A DNA stretch of 64,000 nt from Pseudonocardia terrae (GCF_021343995.1 NZ_JAJTTE010000033.1:1-64000); one strand, 5' to 3'; shown: positions 33,827-41,674, numbered from the stretch's first letter. The notes: generated from the letters alone by a model not told the origin. Numbers and translations: made by a program.

Positions 33827-33863
33827 GCGGCCCGGTCGCCCGGCTCCTCGGCGACCGGGCCGC
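33827..33863 (+). terminator. Hairpin terminator after the proline-rich gene
   Basis: A perfect 14-bp stem (GCGGCCCGGTCGCC with 33850-33863) and 9-nt loop, 18 bp after the stop. Confidence 0.8.
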
Positions 33864-33903
33864 AGCACGTGAGGACCGGCCCGACCCGCCGGCGCGCAGA
33901 GCC

Positions 33904-33977
33904 CGACTCGCTGACACGCAGAGCCCGACTCGCTGACACGCAGAGCCCGACTCGCTGACACGCAGAGCCCGACTCGC
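33904..33977. repeat. 22-bp tandem array, core CGACTCGC, four copies
   Basis: Cores CGACTCGC start at 33904, 33926, 33948 and 33970, exactly 22 bp apart, with spacer TGACACGCAGAGCC. The core and period are the same as in the array at 5254-5457, but the spacer differs. The array ends 4 bp before the mftR-like stop codon, so it lies directly after that leftward gene. A degenerate copy (GACGCAGAGCCCGACCG) lies near 32853. Confidence 0.9.
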
Positions 33978-33981
33978 GGGG

Positions 33982-34644
33982 CTACGCCTCGCGGGCCGCG
34001 GGGTTCGCGGGGGGCGTGAGCTCGTCGGCCCGGGTGTCGGCGAATCCGTTCTCCAACGCGACCATGACGTCGTCGAGGAGGTCGCGGAGCTCGACGTCGT
34101 CGGCGCGGAGCCACTGTTCGTAGGCTGCGAGGGCGGCTCCGAGGCAGACGTGCCCCAGGGTGCGCGGCAGCAGGGCGGTGGCGGGCTGCCCCAGCCGCGC
34201 CCCCGCGTAGTCCGCGACCACCCGCCGCCACTCGGCGTACCGCAGCGTGGAGTGGGCCTGCAACGTGGGCGTCTCGAGAATGAGCCGCAGCCGCTGCCGG
34301 TGCCAGGGCTGCTCGGCGGCCGGGACGTCGTTGAAGTCGAGCACCGTGGCCCGGATGCCCTCCATGACCGGCACGTCGGACGGCAGGGTCGCGAAGTGCT
34401 CCCGCATGCGCTGGAGCATCTCGTCGAACGCGCCCCACGGGACGTCGTTCTTCGAGGCGTAGTAGCGGAAGAAGGTGCGCCGGCCGATCCCGGCGGCGTG
34501 GGCGACGTCGTCGACCGTGGTCGTGTCGAAGCCGCGCTCGGTGAACAGGTCGAGGGCGATGTGCTCGATCTCCGAGCGGCTCGTCACCGGCCGGCGCCCG
34601 GCGCGGCGGGTGCCCGCCCCGGGATCATCAGCGGCAGCGGACAT
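33982..34644 (-). CDS. mftR: TetR-family regulator, MftR-like (mycofactocin system)
   Basis: A 220-residue TetR repressor. The N-terminal helix-turn-helix (IALDLFTERGFDTTTVDDVAHAAGIGRRTFFRYYASKNDV) closely resembles MftR, the mycofactocin-system repressor, including RRTFFRYY and the following WGAFDEML. The C-terminal ligand domain (PTLQAHSTLRYAEWRRVV) is consistent; MftR binds acyl-CoA in mycobacteria. The ATG at 34644 follows GGAGGAAGG. It is divergent from two mycofactocin-coupled dehydrogenases, supporting the assignment, yet no mftA-F genes are in the window. Confidence 0.75.
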   Translation of the reverse strand: MSAAADDPGAGTRRAGRRPVTSRSEIEHIALDLFTERGFDTTTVDDVAHAAGIGRRTFFRYYASKNDVPWGAFDEMLQRMREHFATLPSDVPVMEGIRATVLDFNDVPAAEQPWHRQRLRLILETPTLQAHSTLRYAEWRRVVADYAGARLGQPATALLPRTLGHVCLGAALAAYEQWLRADDVELRDLLDDVMVALENGFADTRADELTPPANPAAREA

Positions 34645-34776
34645 CGGCCCTTCCTCCGCCCGGGGACGCCGGGCTAACGTCGGTGCGACCGGGCTCACGC
34701 GAGCGCCCGTGGTCGAGGTCATCGTACGACCGGGCACGGCGTTACCCGCCCGAAGCAGTGCGGCCGGGCGTCTACC

Positions 34777-34791
34777 AACTGGTCGACAGTT
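34777..34791. promoter_or_regulatory. Palindrome AACTG-GTCGA-CAGTT, candidate MftR operator
   Basis: AACTGGTCGACAGTT has perfect 5-bp arms and lies in the 177-bp region between the divergent regulator and dehydrogenase genes, 30 nt before the GTG at 34822. Confidence 0.45.
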
Positions 34792-34821
34792 CAACGGCGA
34801 CGAAGCCGGGAGGAGCAACAC

Positions 34822-35646
34822 GTGGGCAAGCTGGAGGGCAAGGTCGCCCTGGTGACCGGGGCCGCGCGAGGGCAGGGACGCAGTCATGCGCTGCGGCTCG
34901 CCGAGGAGGGCGCGGACATCATCGCCGTCGACATCTGCGCGCAGGTGGACACGGTCGCCTACCCCATGTCGACCAGGGCGGACCTGGACGAGACGGTCGC
35001 GGAGGTCGAGAAGCTGGACCGCCGGATCGTGGCCCACGTGGCCGACGTCCGCGACGAGAAGGCCCTGAACGCGGCCGTGGCCGACGGCGTCGCCGCGCTC
35101 GGCGGGGTCGACATCGTGCTGGCCAACGCCGGCATCGCGTCGATCGGCGTCGCCGAGGACGGCAACGAGGCGGCGGTCTTCCGCACGTTGATCGACATCA
35201 ACCTGACCGGCGTCTGGAACACCGTGCACGCGGCCGCGCCGACGATGATCGAGCAGGGTCGCGGCGGCGCGATCGTGCTGACCAGCTCCACCCAGGGCCT
35301 CACCGGCCGGGGCGGCGACGGCAGCGGGGCGATGGACGGGTACTGCGCGGCCAAGCACGGCGTCGTCGGACTGATGCGGACCTTCGCGCACTGGCTGGCC
35401 CCGCACAACATCCGGGTCAACAGCGTGCACCCGACCGGCGTCAACACCCCGATGATCGTGAACCCGGTCGTCGAGAGCTTCCTGGCCGAGTCCGCCGACG
35501 TCGGCGACGCGCTCGCGAACCTCATGGACGTCCCCGTGATCGAGGCGCGCGACGTCAGCAACGCGATCGCCTGGCTGGTGTCCGACGAGGGCCGCTACGT
35601 CACCGGGACGACCCTGCCCGTCGACGCCGGGTTCGTGGTCCGATGA
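34822..35646 (+). CDS. Mycofactocin-coupled SDR family oxidoreductase 1
   Basis: A 274-residue SDR of the mycofactocin-coupled type. The cofactor motif TGAARGQGRSHALRLAEEGA carries the insertion typical of this group, which holds NAD tightly and passes electrons to mycofactocin. IIAVDICAQVDTVAYPMST is the characteristic second strand and loop. The catalytic Ser and YxxxK are in TSSTQGLTGRG and GYCAAKHG. GTG start after GGGAGGAG. It is 73 bp upstream of a close paralogue in the same direction. It probably oxidises an alcohol or hydroxy compound; the substrate is unknown. Confidence 0.88.
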   Translation: MGKLEGKVALVTGAARGQGRSHALRLAEEGADIIAVDICAQVDTVAYPMSTRADLDETVAEVEKLDRRIVAHVADVRDEKALNAAVADGVAALGGVDIVLANAGIASIGVAEDGNEAAVFRTLIDINLTGVWNTVHAAAPTMIEQGRGGAIVLTSSTQGLTGRGGDGSGAMDGYCAAKHGVVGLMRTFAHWLAPHNIRVNSVHPTGVNTPMIVNPVVESFLAESADVGDALANLMDVPVIEARDVSNAIAWLVSDEGRYVTGTTLPVDAGFVVR

Positions 35647-35719
35647 GCGAGCGTCACCGAGCGAATGATCGACACAGCGTCTGCGCGAAGCGCCGGCCGA
35701 GCGTCGGCGAGGCCGAGCG

Positions 35720-36556
35720 ATGAGCGGGCGCGTCGAGGGGAAGGTCGCGTTCGTCACCGGGGCCGCCCGCAACCAGGGCCGCAGCCACGCGATCCGGCTG
35801 GCGCAGGAGGGCGCGGACATCATCGCGGTGGACATCTGCGAGCCCGTGCCGAGCATCGAGATGTACCCGCCGGCGACCGAGGAGGACCTGGCGCAGACCG
35901 CGAAGCTCATCGAAGAGCTCGACCGCCGGGTGGTCACCACCAAGGTCGACGTCCGGGACTCGGCCGGGCTGCAGGCCGCGGTCGACGCCGGGGTCGCCGA
36001 GCTGGGGCGGCTGGACATCGTGTGCGCCAACGCCGGCGTGTTCGAGATCCAGCCGGCGCTGGAGCTCACCGACTCGGCCTGGCGGGAGATGATCGACATC
36101 AACCTGACCGGCGTGTGGAACACCTGCCGCGCCGCCCTGCCGCACCTGGTCGCCGGCGGCCGCGGCGGCTCGATCGTGATCACCAGCTCCACCGCGGGCC
36201 TGAAGGGAACCCCGAACACGGTGCACTACACGGCGGCCAAGCACGGCGTCGTCGGGATCATGCGGACGATCGCGAACGAGTTCGCCTCGCACTCCATCCG
36301 CTGCAACACGGTGCACCCCACGGGCGTGAACACGGTCATGATCCAGAACGAGAAGACCTGGGGCCTGTTCGAGCCGGACAACGCGCACCCCACCCGGGAG
36401 TCCGCCGCCCCGATCTTCGAGTCGACGAACGCGCTGCCGGTGCCGTGGGTGGAGCCGATCGACATCTCCAACGCGATCCTCTTCCTCGCCTCGGACGAGG
36501 CCCGCTACATCACGGGGGTGACGCTGCCGGTCGACGCCGGCTACACGGTCAAGTGA
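35720..36556 (+). CDS. Mycofactocin-coupled SDR family oxidoreductase 2
   Basis: A 278-residue paralogue of the preceding gene: TGAARNQGRSHAIRLAQEGA, IIAVDICEPVPSIEMYPPAT, TSSTAGLKGTPNTVHYTAAKHG. A tail with VEPIDISNAILFLASDEARY follows. The insertion around the cofactor site again marks the mycofactocin-coupled subgroup. No strong ribosome site precedes the ATG at 35720, and the 73-bp gap is made of GAGCG-type near-repeats. Its last codons overlap by 8 bp the stop of an antisense aminoglycoside-phosphotransferase-like remnant. Confidence 0.88.
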   Translation: MSGRVEGKVAFVTGAARNQGRSHAIRLAQEGADIIAVDICEPVPSIEMYPPATEEDLAQTAKLIEELDRRVVTTKVDVRDSAGLQAAVDAGVAELGRLDIVCANAGVFEIQPALELTDSAWREMIDINLTGVWNTCRAALPHLVAGGRGGSIVITSSTAGLKGTPNTVHYTAAKHGVVGIMRTIANEFASHSIRCNTVHPTGVNTVMIQNEKTWGLFEPDNAHPTRESAAPIFESTNALPVPWVEPIDISNAILFLASDEARYITGVTLPVDAGYTVK

Positions 36557-36732
36557 GGTCCCACACCAGCCGGTAGAGGAAGGTCCGCTCCGGGTCGGGG
36601 GCGACGCCGTAGGCGTCGAGCAGCCGGCGCTCGTGCCCCGGCCCGTGGTTCCACACCCAGGCCCTCCCCCACCGCCTCGACGACCTCGTCACGGGGAGTC
36701 CCCGCGAGAGCACGGGGAGCGTCGACGGCCAT
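36549..36732 (-). pseudogene. Internally deleted phosphotransferase (APH-like) remnant
   Basis: The last 30 or so codons read GHERRLLDAYGVAPDPERT and then FLYRLVWDLT, the typical C-terminus of APH/ChoK-fold phosphotransferases. A separate frame beginning at the ATG of 36732 (MAVDAPRALAGTPRDEVVEA) looks like an N-terminus. The two parts are in different frames and the catalytic middle is absent, so this appears to be a decayed gene. The stop lies inside the last codons of the dehydrogenase on the other strand. Confidence 0.4.
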
Positions 36733-36882
36733 GCCCCGATGGTGCCCGTCCCGCCGTCCGGCCGCCCGAAAAGTGCGGATCGGCGATACGCACCTGATTT
36801 TGTCGGTGGGACCGGGCACACTCTCGGGAGTGAGGCCGGACACTCCCACTCCGGCCTGCCGAGCCGAGGGGGGACCCGGGTC

Positions 36883-37902
36883 ATGAGCGCGACGACGACC
36901 ACGTCGGCCGCAGTGTCGACGCCGCCGGACCGCGCGGAGCTGGAGGCGCAGCTCGAGCGCTTCCGCGCCGAGCTGACCGGTTACAGCTACCGCATGCTCG
37001 GCTCCTCGTTCGAGGCCGAGGACGCGGTGCAGGAGACGATGATCAGGGCCTGGCGGGCCCTGGACAAGTTCGACGGGCGCTCCTCGCTGCGCTCGTGGGT
37101 GTACCGGATCGCCACGAACGTCTGCATCGACGCGCTCAACGGGCGCAAGCGGCGCGCGGTGCCGATGGACTTCGGGGGGCCGTCCGAGCCGAAGGCGGAG
37201 AACCTGCGCGAGCCCCTGCCGGACGACACCTGGCTCGAGCCGATGCCCGATGCACGGGTCACCCCGTCGGGCTCGGACCCCGCCGACACGGCGGTCGCGC
37301 GGGAGTCGATCCGGCTGGCGTTCGTCGCGGCGCTGCAGCACCTGCCGCCGAAGCAGCGGGTCGTGCTGATCCTGCGCGAGGTGCTCTGCTGGAAGGCGGC
37401 CGAGGTCGCCGAGCTGCTCGGCACGTCGGTGGCCTCGGTCAACAGCGCCCTGCAGCGGGCCCGCGCCACGCTCGACGACCGCGGGATCGGCGGGGCGGAC
37501 GAGGCCGCGGCCTCTCCGCCGCCCGAGGACCACGTGGAGCTGCTCGCCAAGTACGTGGCGGCGTTCGAGAGCTACGACATGCAGGCGCTGGTGGCGCTGC
37601 TGCACGAGGACGCCGAGCAGAACATGCCGCCGCTCGAGCTCTGGCTCAGGGGCCGGGACGACATCCTCGCCTGGATGCTGGGGCCGGGCGCGAAGTGCCG
37701 CGGCTCGCGGATGCTGCCCACCTGGGCCAACGGCGCTCCGGCGTTCGGTCAGTACCGGCTGCACCCGGACGGGGTGCACCGGCCGTGGGGCCTGCAGGTG
37801 CTGCGGATCGAGGGCGACCGGATCGCGGGGATCAGCACCTTCCTCGACGCCAAACTGTTCGAGTTCTTCGGTCTGCCCGCGGAGCTCCCGCCCGGTTCCT
37901 GA
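36883..37902 (+). CDS. ECF sigma factor with SnoaL-like tail (SigX5/SigG type)
   Basis: A 339-residue extracytoplasmic-function sigma factor. Region 2 (YSYRMLGSSFEAEDAVQETMIRAW), the DNA-melting region (LRSWVYRIATNVCIDALNG) and region 4 (LPPKQRVVLILREVLCWKA, then ASVNSALQRARATL) are intact. A C-terminal SnoaL-like/NTF2 domain (about 205-339, LLAKYVAAFESYDMQALVALL) replaces a classical anti-sigma partner. This domain order fits SigG and the TIGR02960-type sigma factors, whose tail affects activity. The ATG follows GAGGGGGGACCC. No anti-sigma gene is adjacent. Confidence 0.88.
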   Translation: MSATTTTSAAVSTPPDRAELEAQLERFRAELTGYSYRMLGSSFEAEDAVQETMIRAWRALDKFDGRSSLRSWVYRIATNVCIDALNGRKRRAVPMDFGGPSEPKAENLREPLPDDTWLEPMPDARVTPSGSDPADTAVARESIRLAFVAALQHLPPKQRVVLILREVLCWKAAEVAELLGTSVASVNSALQRARATLDDRGIGGADEAAASPPPEDHVELLAKYVAAFESYDMQALVALLHEDAEQNMPPLELWLRGRDDILAWMLGPGAKCRGSRMLPTWANGAPAFGQYRLHPDGVHRPWGLQVLRIEGDRIAGISTFLDAKLFEFFGLPAELPPGS

Positions 37903-37952
37903 GCATTTCGGGGGCTCGACGAGAATTCGCCGGAAATGGATTGAGAACGCGG

Positions 37953-37987
37953 GACGCACCGGACCCGGAAATCGGGCCCGGTGCGTC
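37953..37987. terminator. Bidirectional hairpin terminator
   Basis: A 14-bp stem with one mismatch (GACGCACCGGACCC with 37974-37987) and 7-nt loop between convergent stops at 37902 and 38017. Confidence 0.75.
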
Positions 37988-38016
37988 ATCCCCGGTTGGA
38001 CGCTGAGCTCAGCGAG

Positions 38017-38379
38017 TCAGCTCTGGCGCAGGCTCGCGATGTCGCCGGCGTCGCAGGAGGCGGCCTGCGGGGCGTCGTGGGCGACGGAAGGGCCGCTCAG
38101 GAGACCCAGCACACCGCTGACGGCGGCGGTCACGTCGACGTTCGGGCAGACGTTGACGTTCTTCAGCACGTCGGCGTTGTTCAGGGCGTTCACCGCGACC
38201 AGGCCGTTCGCGGAGGAGGGGCCGTCGTCGCTGATCGCGCCGATGTTCTTGATGTCGCGGTCGGACTGGTGGTGACCGCCGTGGTGGTCGTGGCCCATGT
38301 CACCGGCGAACGCGAGCGGGGACACCGCAACGATGCTCGCAGCGACGCCGACGGTGACGATCCCAGCCTTCTTCAGCAC
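38017..38379 (-). CDS. Small secreted His-rich protein of unknown function
   Basis: A 120-residue protein with a good signal peptide (MLKKAGIVTVGVAASIVAVS, cleavage near AFA). A His/Gly stretch (MGHDHHGGHHQSD) follows, then an Asn/Val-rich core (GLVAVNALNNADVLKNVNV) with two cysteines (NVCPNV, ASCDAG). The mature protein resembles in style the small Asn/Val-rich surface proteins (rodlin or chaplin-like) of actinomycetes, without a clear family match. The His cluster could bind metal. It is monocistronic, behind a long AT-rich upstream region. Confidence 0.65.
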   Translation of the reverse strand: MLKKAGIVTVGVAASIVAVSPLAFAGDMGHDHHGGHHQSDRDIKNIGAISDDGPSSANGLVAVNALNNADVLKNVNVCPNVDVTAAVSGVLGLLSGPSVAHDAPQAASCDAGDIASLRQS

Positions 38380-38756
38380 AGTGGTTCTCCTGTTACGTAC
38401 GGGGATCCGGTTCGTGGACCCATCGTGTTTCAGCGTGTGACTTGGGGAGCCCCGCTGATGACGGAAAAGCTATCCGCACCCCGACCGAACTACCGAGCCA
38501 TCTACCACCATCGTGTGTATGGCATTACTTTAGGTAAGGATATTGGTCTCTTCGGGCATGATCAGCGGCGGATGTCAACCCCGTCCATCCGAAAGCAGTC
38601 ACTCTTTGCAGTGAATCATGACCCGTTCAGCCGCATAACCTTTGCCCCTGTCACTCTTGGTGACGAGAGTATCCCGACACGGGGATGGCGGCGCCACGAT
38701 CGGGCACGCTTCCCGAATCCCGAACCCGCGGATCGGGCCAGCCGGAGGAGCGGCTG
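38380..38756. other. AT-richer intergenic region
   Basis: About 377 bp visibly less GC-rich than the surroundings, e.g. GGCATTACTTTAGGTAAGG near 38521. It contains an inverted repeat GTCAC-TCTTG-GTGAC at 38650-38664 and likely the promoters of the two divergent genes. An open frame from 38458 has no ribosome site or recognisable product. Either an extended regulatory region or acquired DNA. Confidence 0.4.
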
Positions 38757-40241
38757 ATGGTCGACACACCGTCACCGAATGCGACGGAGGGCCGTGCGGT
38801 GCAGCCCTCCTTCGCCCGTGGCCCTGTGGTGGCGGTCGCCGCGCTGCTCGTCCTCGTCCTGCTGCTCGCGGCGGGCGGCTACGGCTACCACCGCGACGAG
38901 CTCTACTTCCTCGCCGCGGGCCGGCACCTGGCCTGGGGGTACGTGGACCAGGGCCCGCTCACGCCGTTGTTCGCACGGATCGCCACGGCGGTCGCGGGCG
39001 ACTCCCTGGTGGGACTGCGGGTCCTGCCCGCGCTCTTCACGGGCATGCTCGTGATCGTCACGGCCCTGCTGACCCGGGAGTTCGGCGGTCGACGAGGGGC
39101 GCAGACCCTGGCGGCCGCCTGCGCCGCGGTGTCGGCGATCGTGCTGCAGACCGGCCACCTGCTGTCCACGACCACGTTCGACCTGCTCGTGTGGGCCGTG
39201 GTCGCGTGGCTCACGGCGCGGGCGCTGCGCAGGGGCGGCCCCCGGTGGCTCCTGGTCGGGCTCGCCGCCGGGATCGGCCTGCAGAACAAGATGCTCGTGG
39301 CCTTCCTGCTGCTCGGCCTGCTCGTCGGGCTGGTGGTGGTCGGGCCGCGGCGACCGCTGCGCGATCCGTGGATGTGGGGTGCGGGCCTGCTCGCCGCCGC
39401 CCTGTGGGCGCCCTACCTGGCATGGCAGGCGGCGCACGGGTGGCCGCAGGTGGAGCTGTCGGGATCGATCGCGACCGGCGGGTCCACCTCCAGCGAGCCC
39501 TGGTGGCTCGTCGTGCCCTTCCAGTTGGTGCTGGTCTCGCCGCTCCTGGTGCCGGTGTGGGTGGCCGGGCTGGTCACGCTCTGGCGCAGCCGGACGTATC
39601 GGCTCTTCCCCGTCGCGTACGCCCTGCTGGCGGTGCTGTTCACGGCCACGGGCGGCAAGCCGTACTACCTGGGCGGGCTGTACCCCGTGCTGCTGGCCGC
39701 GGGGGCGGAACCGGTGCTGCGCTGGGTGCGGGCCGGGCGTGGGCAGGCCGCGCTCCTCGGCGGCGCCCTCGTCCTCACCGCCGCGATCAACGCCACCTTG
39801 ATGCTCCCCGTCGTCCCCGTCGCACAGCTGAAGGACACCCCGGTCACGTCCGTGGTGCCCGACGTCGGCGAGACCGTGGGCTGGCCGGAGTTCGCCGCGA
39901 CGGTCGCCGGGGTCGTCGCCGCGCAGCCGCCCGGTACCGTCGTCCTCACCGCGAACTACGGCGAGGCCGGCGCCGTGCAGCGGTCGGCGCCGGGAATCCC
40001 GGTCGTCAGCGGCCACAACTCCTACGCCGACTGGGGCACACCGCCCGACACGGCCACCGCCGTCGTCGTCGGCTACCCGCGGGCGCTCCTCCGGCAGTGG
40101 TGCGGCTCGCTCGAGCAGGCCGCGGTGATCGACGACGGCGTCGGGCTCGACAACCAGGAGCAGGGCCGGCCCGTGTGGGTGTGCCGGAACCCGGTCGCGA
40201 GCTGGACCGCGCTCTGGCCCCGGATCCGACACATCGGGTGA
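38757..40241 (+). CDS. Glycosyltransferase family 39 membrane protein
   Basis: A 494-residue integral membrane protein with ten or more hydrophobic segments and the PMT_2/GT39 N-terminal signature YHRDELYFLAAGRHLAWGYV. That acidic pair in the first loop is the catalytic site. Such enzymes transfer a sugar from polyprenyl phosphate to proteins or wall polymers on the outer face of the membrane. The C-terminal 110 residues form an extracytoplasmic domain (TVVLTANYGEAGAVQRSAPG). The ATG at 38757 follows GGAGGAGCGG. No partner gene is adjacent. Confidence 0.87.
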   Translation: MVDTPSPNATEGRAVQPSFARGPVVAVAALLVLVLLLAAGGYGYHRDELYFLAAGRHLAWGYVDQGPLTPLFARIATAVAGDSLVGLRVLPALFTGMLVIVTALLTREFGGRRGAQTLAAACAAVSAIVLQTGHLLSTTTFDLLVWAVVAWLTARALRRGGPRWLLVGLAAGIGLQNKMLVAFLLLGLLVGLVVVGPRRPLRDPWMWGAGLLAAALWAPYLAWQAAHGWPQVELSGSIATGGSTSSEPWWLVVPFQLVLVSPLLVPVWVAGLVTLWRSRTYRLFPVAYALLAVLFTATGGKPYYLGGLYPVLLAAGAEPVLRWVRAGRGQAALLGGALVLTAAINATLMLPVVPVAQLKDTPVTSVVPDVGETVGWPEFAATVAGVVAAQPPGTVVLTANYGEAGAVQRSAPGIPVVSGHNSYADWGTPPDTATAVVVGYPRALLRQWCGSLEQAAVIDDGVGLDNQEQGRPVWVCRNPVASWTALWPRIRHIG

Positions 40242-40458
40242 TCCCGTGGCTGCTCGTGGATCCGCCCGTCCCGCTGCCGCTGCTGCACGCCGAGGCCGTC
40301 TGCCGAATCACCGCCGGCCTCCCCCAACCGCGTCGCCGGCAACGGAGACCCGGGCGGAAATGTCCGGACACGCCGCGGTCGGCGCGGCACACTGAGGGCC
40401 ATGACGGCGTCGGCGCGCTCGGCGCCTTCCCCTGCTGACGATCCCCGCCGGCCGGATC

Positions 40459-41055
40459 GTGCTGCGCGACGAGGGCAGCCGCACGACCTGGCAGGTGGAC
40501 ATCTCGGCGTTCCGGCTCGCGCCCGTCCCGGTGACCGCCGGGGAGTTCCACGGCGGCGACAGCCGGCTGCCGGTCACCGAGGTCTCCTGGTTCGACGCGC
40601 TGCGCTTCTGTACCACGCGGTCGGCGGAGGAGGGTCTCCGACCCTGCTACACCCTCGGTGAGGACCCCGACGGCCTCGGCATCGGGTGGGACCGGGCGGC
40701 CGACGGCTACCGGCTGCCCACCGAGGCCGAGTGGGAGTTCGCCTGCAGGGCGGGCAGCACCGACGTCCGGCCCGGCGAGCTCGACGAGATCGCCTGGTAT
40801 CGCGGCAACTCCGGGGGCCGGCCGCACGAGGTCGGCACCCGCGCCCCGAACGCCTGGGGCCTGCACGACACGATCGGCAACGTCCGGGAGTGGTGCTGGG
40901 ACCGCTTCGACACCCGGGTCTACGGGCCGTACCGGGTCTTCCGGGGCGGCGGATGGTTCGACCCGCCGCGAGCGTGCCGCGCCTCCTGCCGACGCAAGAG
41001 CCACCCCACTCTGACAATCGACGACCTCGGCTTCCGCCTCGCCCGCTCCGTTTGA
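40459..41055 (+). CDS. FGE/SUMF1-like protein, start uncertain
   Basis: A sulfatase-modifying-factor-type domain: PVTEVSWFDALRFC, YRLPTEAEWEFACRAG, WGLHDTIGNVREWCWDRFD and YRVFRGGGW. The same frame runs to about 40405 with TIPAGRIVLRDEG, the usual first strand, but no ATG, GTG or TTG occurs before 40459. The ATG at 40401 is in another frame. The real start may therefore be CTG, or the 5' end is frameshifted. Active FGEs bind copper with two cysteines after RGGSW; here only the second aligns (ACRASC), so formylglycine-generating activity is doubtful. No sulfatase is nearby. Confidence 0.7.
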   Translation: MLRDEGSRTTWQVDISAFRLAPVPVTAGEFHGGDSRLPVTEVSWFDALRFCTTRSAEEGLRPCYTLGEDPDGLGIGWDRAADGYRLPTEAEWEFACRAGSTDVRPGELDEIAWYRGNSGGRPHEVGTRAPNAWGLHDTIGNVREWCWDRFDTRVYGPYRVFRGGGWFDPPRACRASCRRKSHPTLTIDDLGFRLARSV

Positions 41056-41185
41056 TCGCTGCGGAGCACCTGGCCGTGGGCGCGCTGGGCGACGAAGATC
41101 ACCGATCGTGGACGACGCGGGTCGATTCCCGACCGTCCCCGTCCACGGCCCGTGATCATGCAGGGCGGGCGGTCGAAAAGAGGAA

Positions 41186-41208
41186 CGGCCCGCGCGGGAC
41201 GCGGGCCG
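41186..41208 (-). terminator. Terminator of the tRNA cluster
   Basis: A perfect 9-bp stem (CGGCCCGCG with 41200-41208) and 5-nt loop, followed on the minus strand by TTCCTCTTTT, 12 bp after tRNA-Phe. Confidence 0.75.
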
Positions 41209-41219
41209 GTGAGAAGGTG

Positions 41220-41293
41220 TGGCCAGGGGCGGGGTCGAACCGCCGACCTTCCGCTTTTCAGGCGGACGCTCGTACCAACTGAGCTACCTGGCC
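41220..41293 (-). tRNA. tRNA-Phe (GAA)
   Basis: Cloverleaf on the minus strand: acceptor GGCCAGG with CCTGGCC, D-arm GCTCAGTTGGTA, anticodon loop CTGAAAA giving GAA, T-arm GGTTCGACCC. CCA is not encoded. Confidence 0.95.
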
Positions 41294-41322
41294 CTGGCTC
41301 CGAGGGGAACCGGATGGTGAAG

Positions 41323-41396
41323 CGACCCAGACGGGACTCGAACCCGCGACCTTCGCCGTGACAGGGCGACGCGCTAACCAACTGCGCCACTGGGCC
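41323..41396 (-). tRNA. tRNA-Asp (GTC)
   Basis: Acceptor GGCCCAG pairs with CTGGGTC (one G-U); anticodon loop CTGTCAC gives GTC; T-loop GGTTCGAGTCC. CCA is not encoded. Confidence 0.95.
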
Positions 41397-41414
41397 TTGC
41401 TTATGGACTTACCG

Positions 41415-41487
41415 TACCCCCAACGGGATTCGAACCCGCGCTGCCGCCTTGAAAGGGCGGAGTCCTAGGCCGCTAGACGATGGGGGC
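41415..41487 (-). tRNA. tRNA-Glu (TTC)
   Basis: First of three co-oriented tRNAs. Acceptor GCCCCCA with TGGGGGT, D-arm GTCTAGCGGCCTAGGAC, anticodon loop CTTTCAA giving TTC, T-arm GGTTCGAATCC. CCA is not encoded. Confidence 0.95.
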
Positions 41488-41514
41488 TCGGACCGCCGGA
41501 GCGATCCTCGACCT

Positions 41515-41532
41515 CCAACGGCTGTCCGTTGG
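41515..41532. terminator. Short hairpin upstream of the tRNA cluster
   Basis: CCAACGG-CTGT-CCGTTGG is a perfect 7-bp stem with a 4-nt loop between the small gene at 41675 and tRNA-Glu; it may end the former. Confidence 0.4.
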
Positions 41533-41674
41533 GAGCGAGGAAAGCATATGACACGCCCCGGCGCCGACCCAAATCGCCCCCCTCTTACCGCGTTCCCGCT
41601 GGTCACACCCGGTGCGAGAGCGCCGAACGGGCCTGTTCGGCCCGGTCGGCGACGTTTGTGACCTGCGGTACACC

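Noticed and set aside
35647..35719. Small gene between the two mycofactocin-coupled SDRs
   Set aside because: The 73-bp gap is GAGCG-rich near-repeat sequence with no open frame of interest.
38458..38757. 99-codon frame beginning MTEKLSAPRPN in the AT-rich gap
   Set aside because: No ribosome site or hydrophobic or domain pattern; its stop overlaps the glycosyltransferase start by one base, and the region looks regulatory.
41220..41487. tRNA-anchored integration site
   Set aside because: No repeated tRNA 3' fragment, integrase or foreign gene block is visible on either side.
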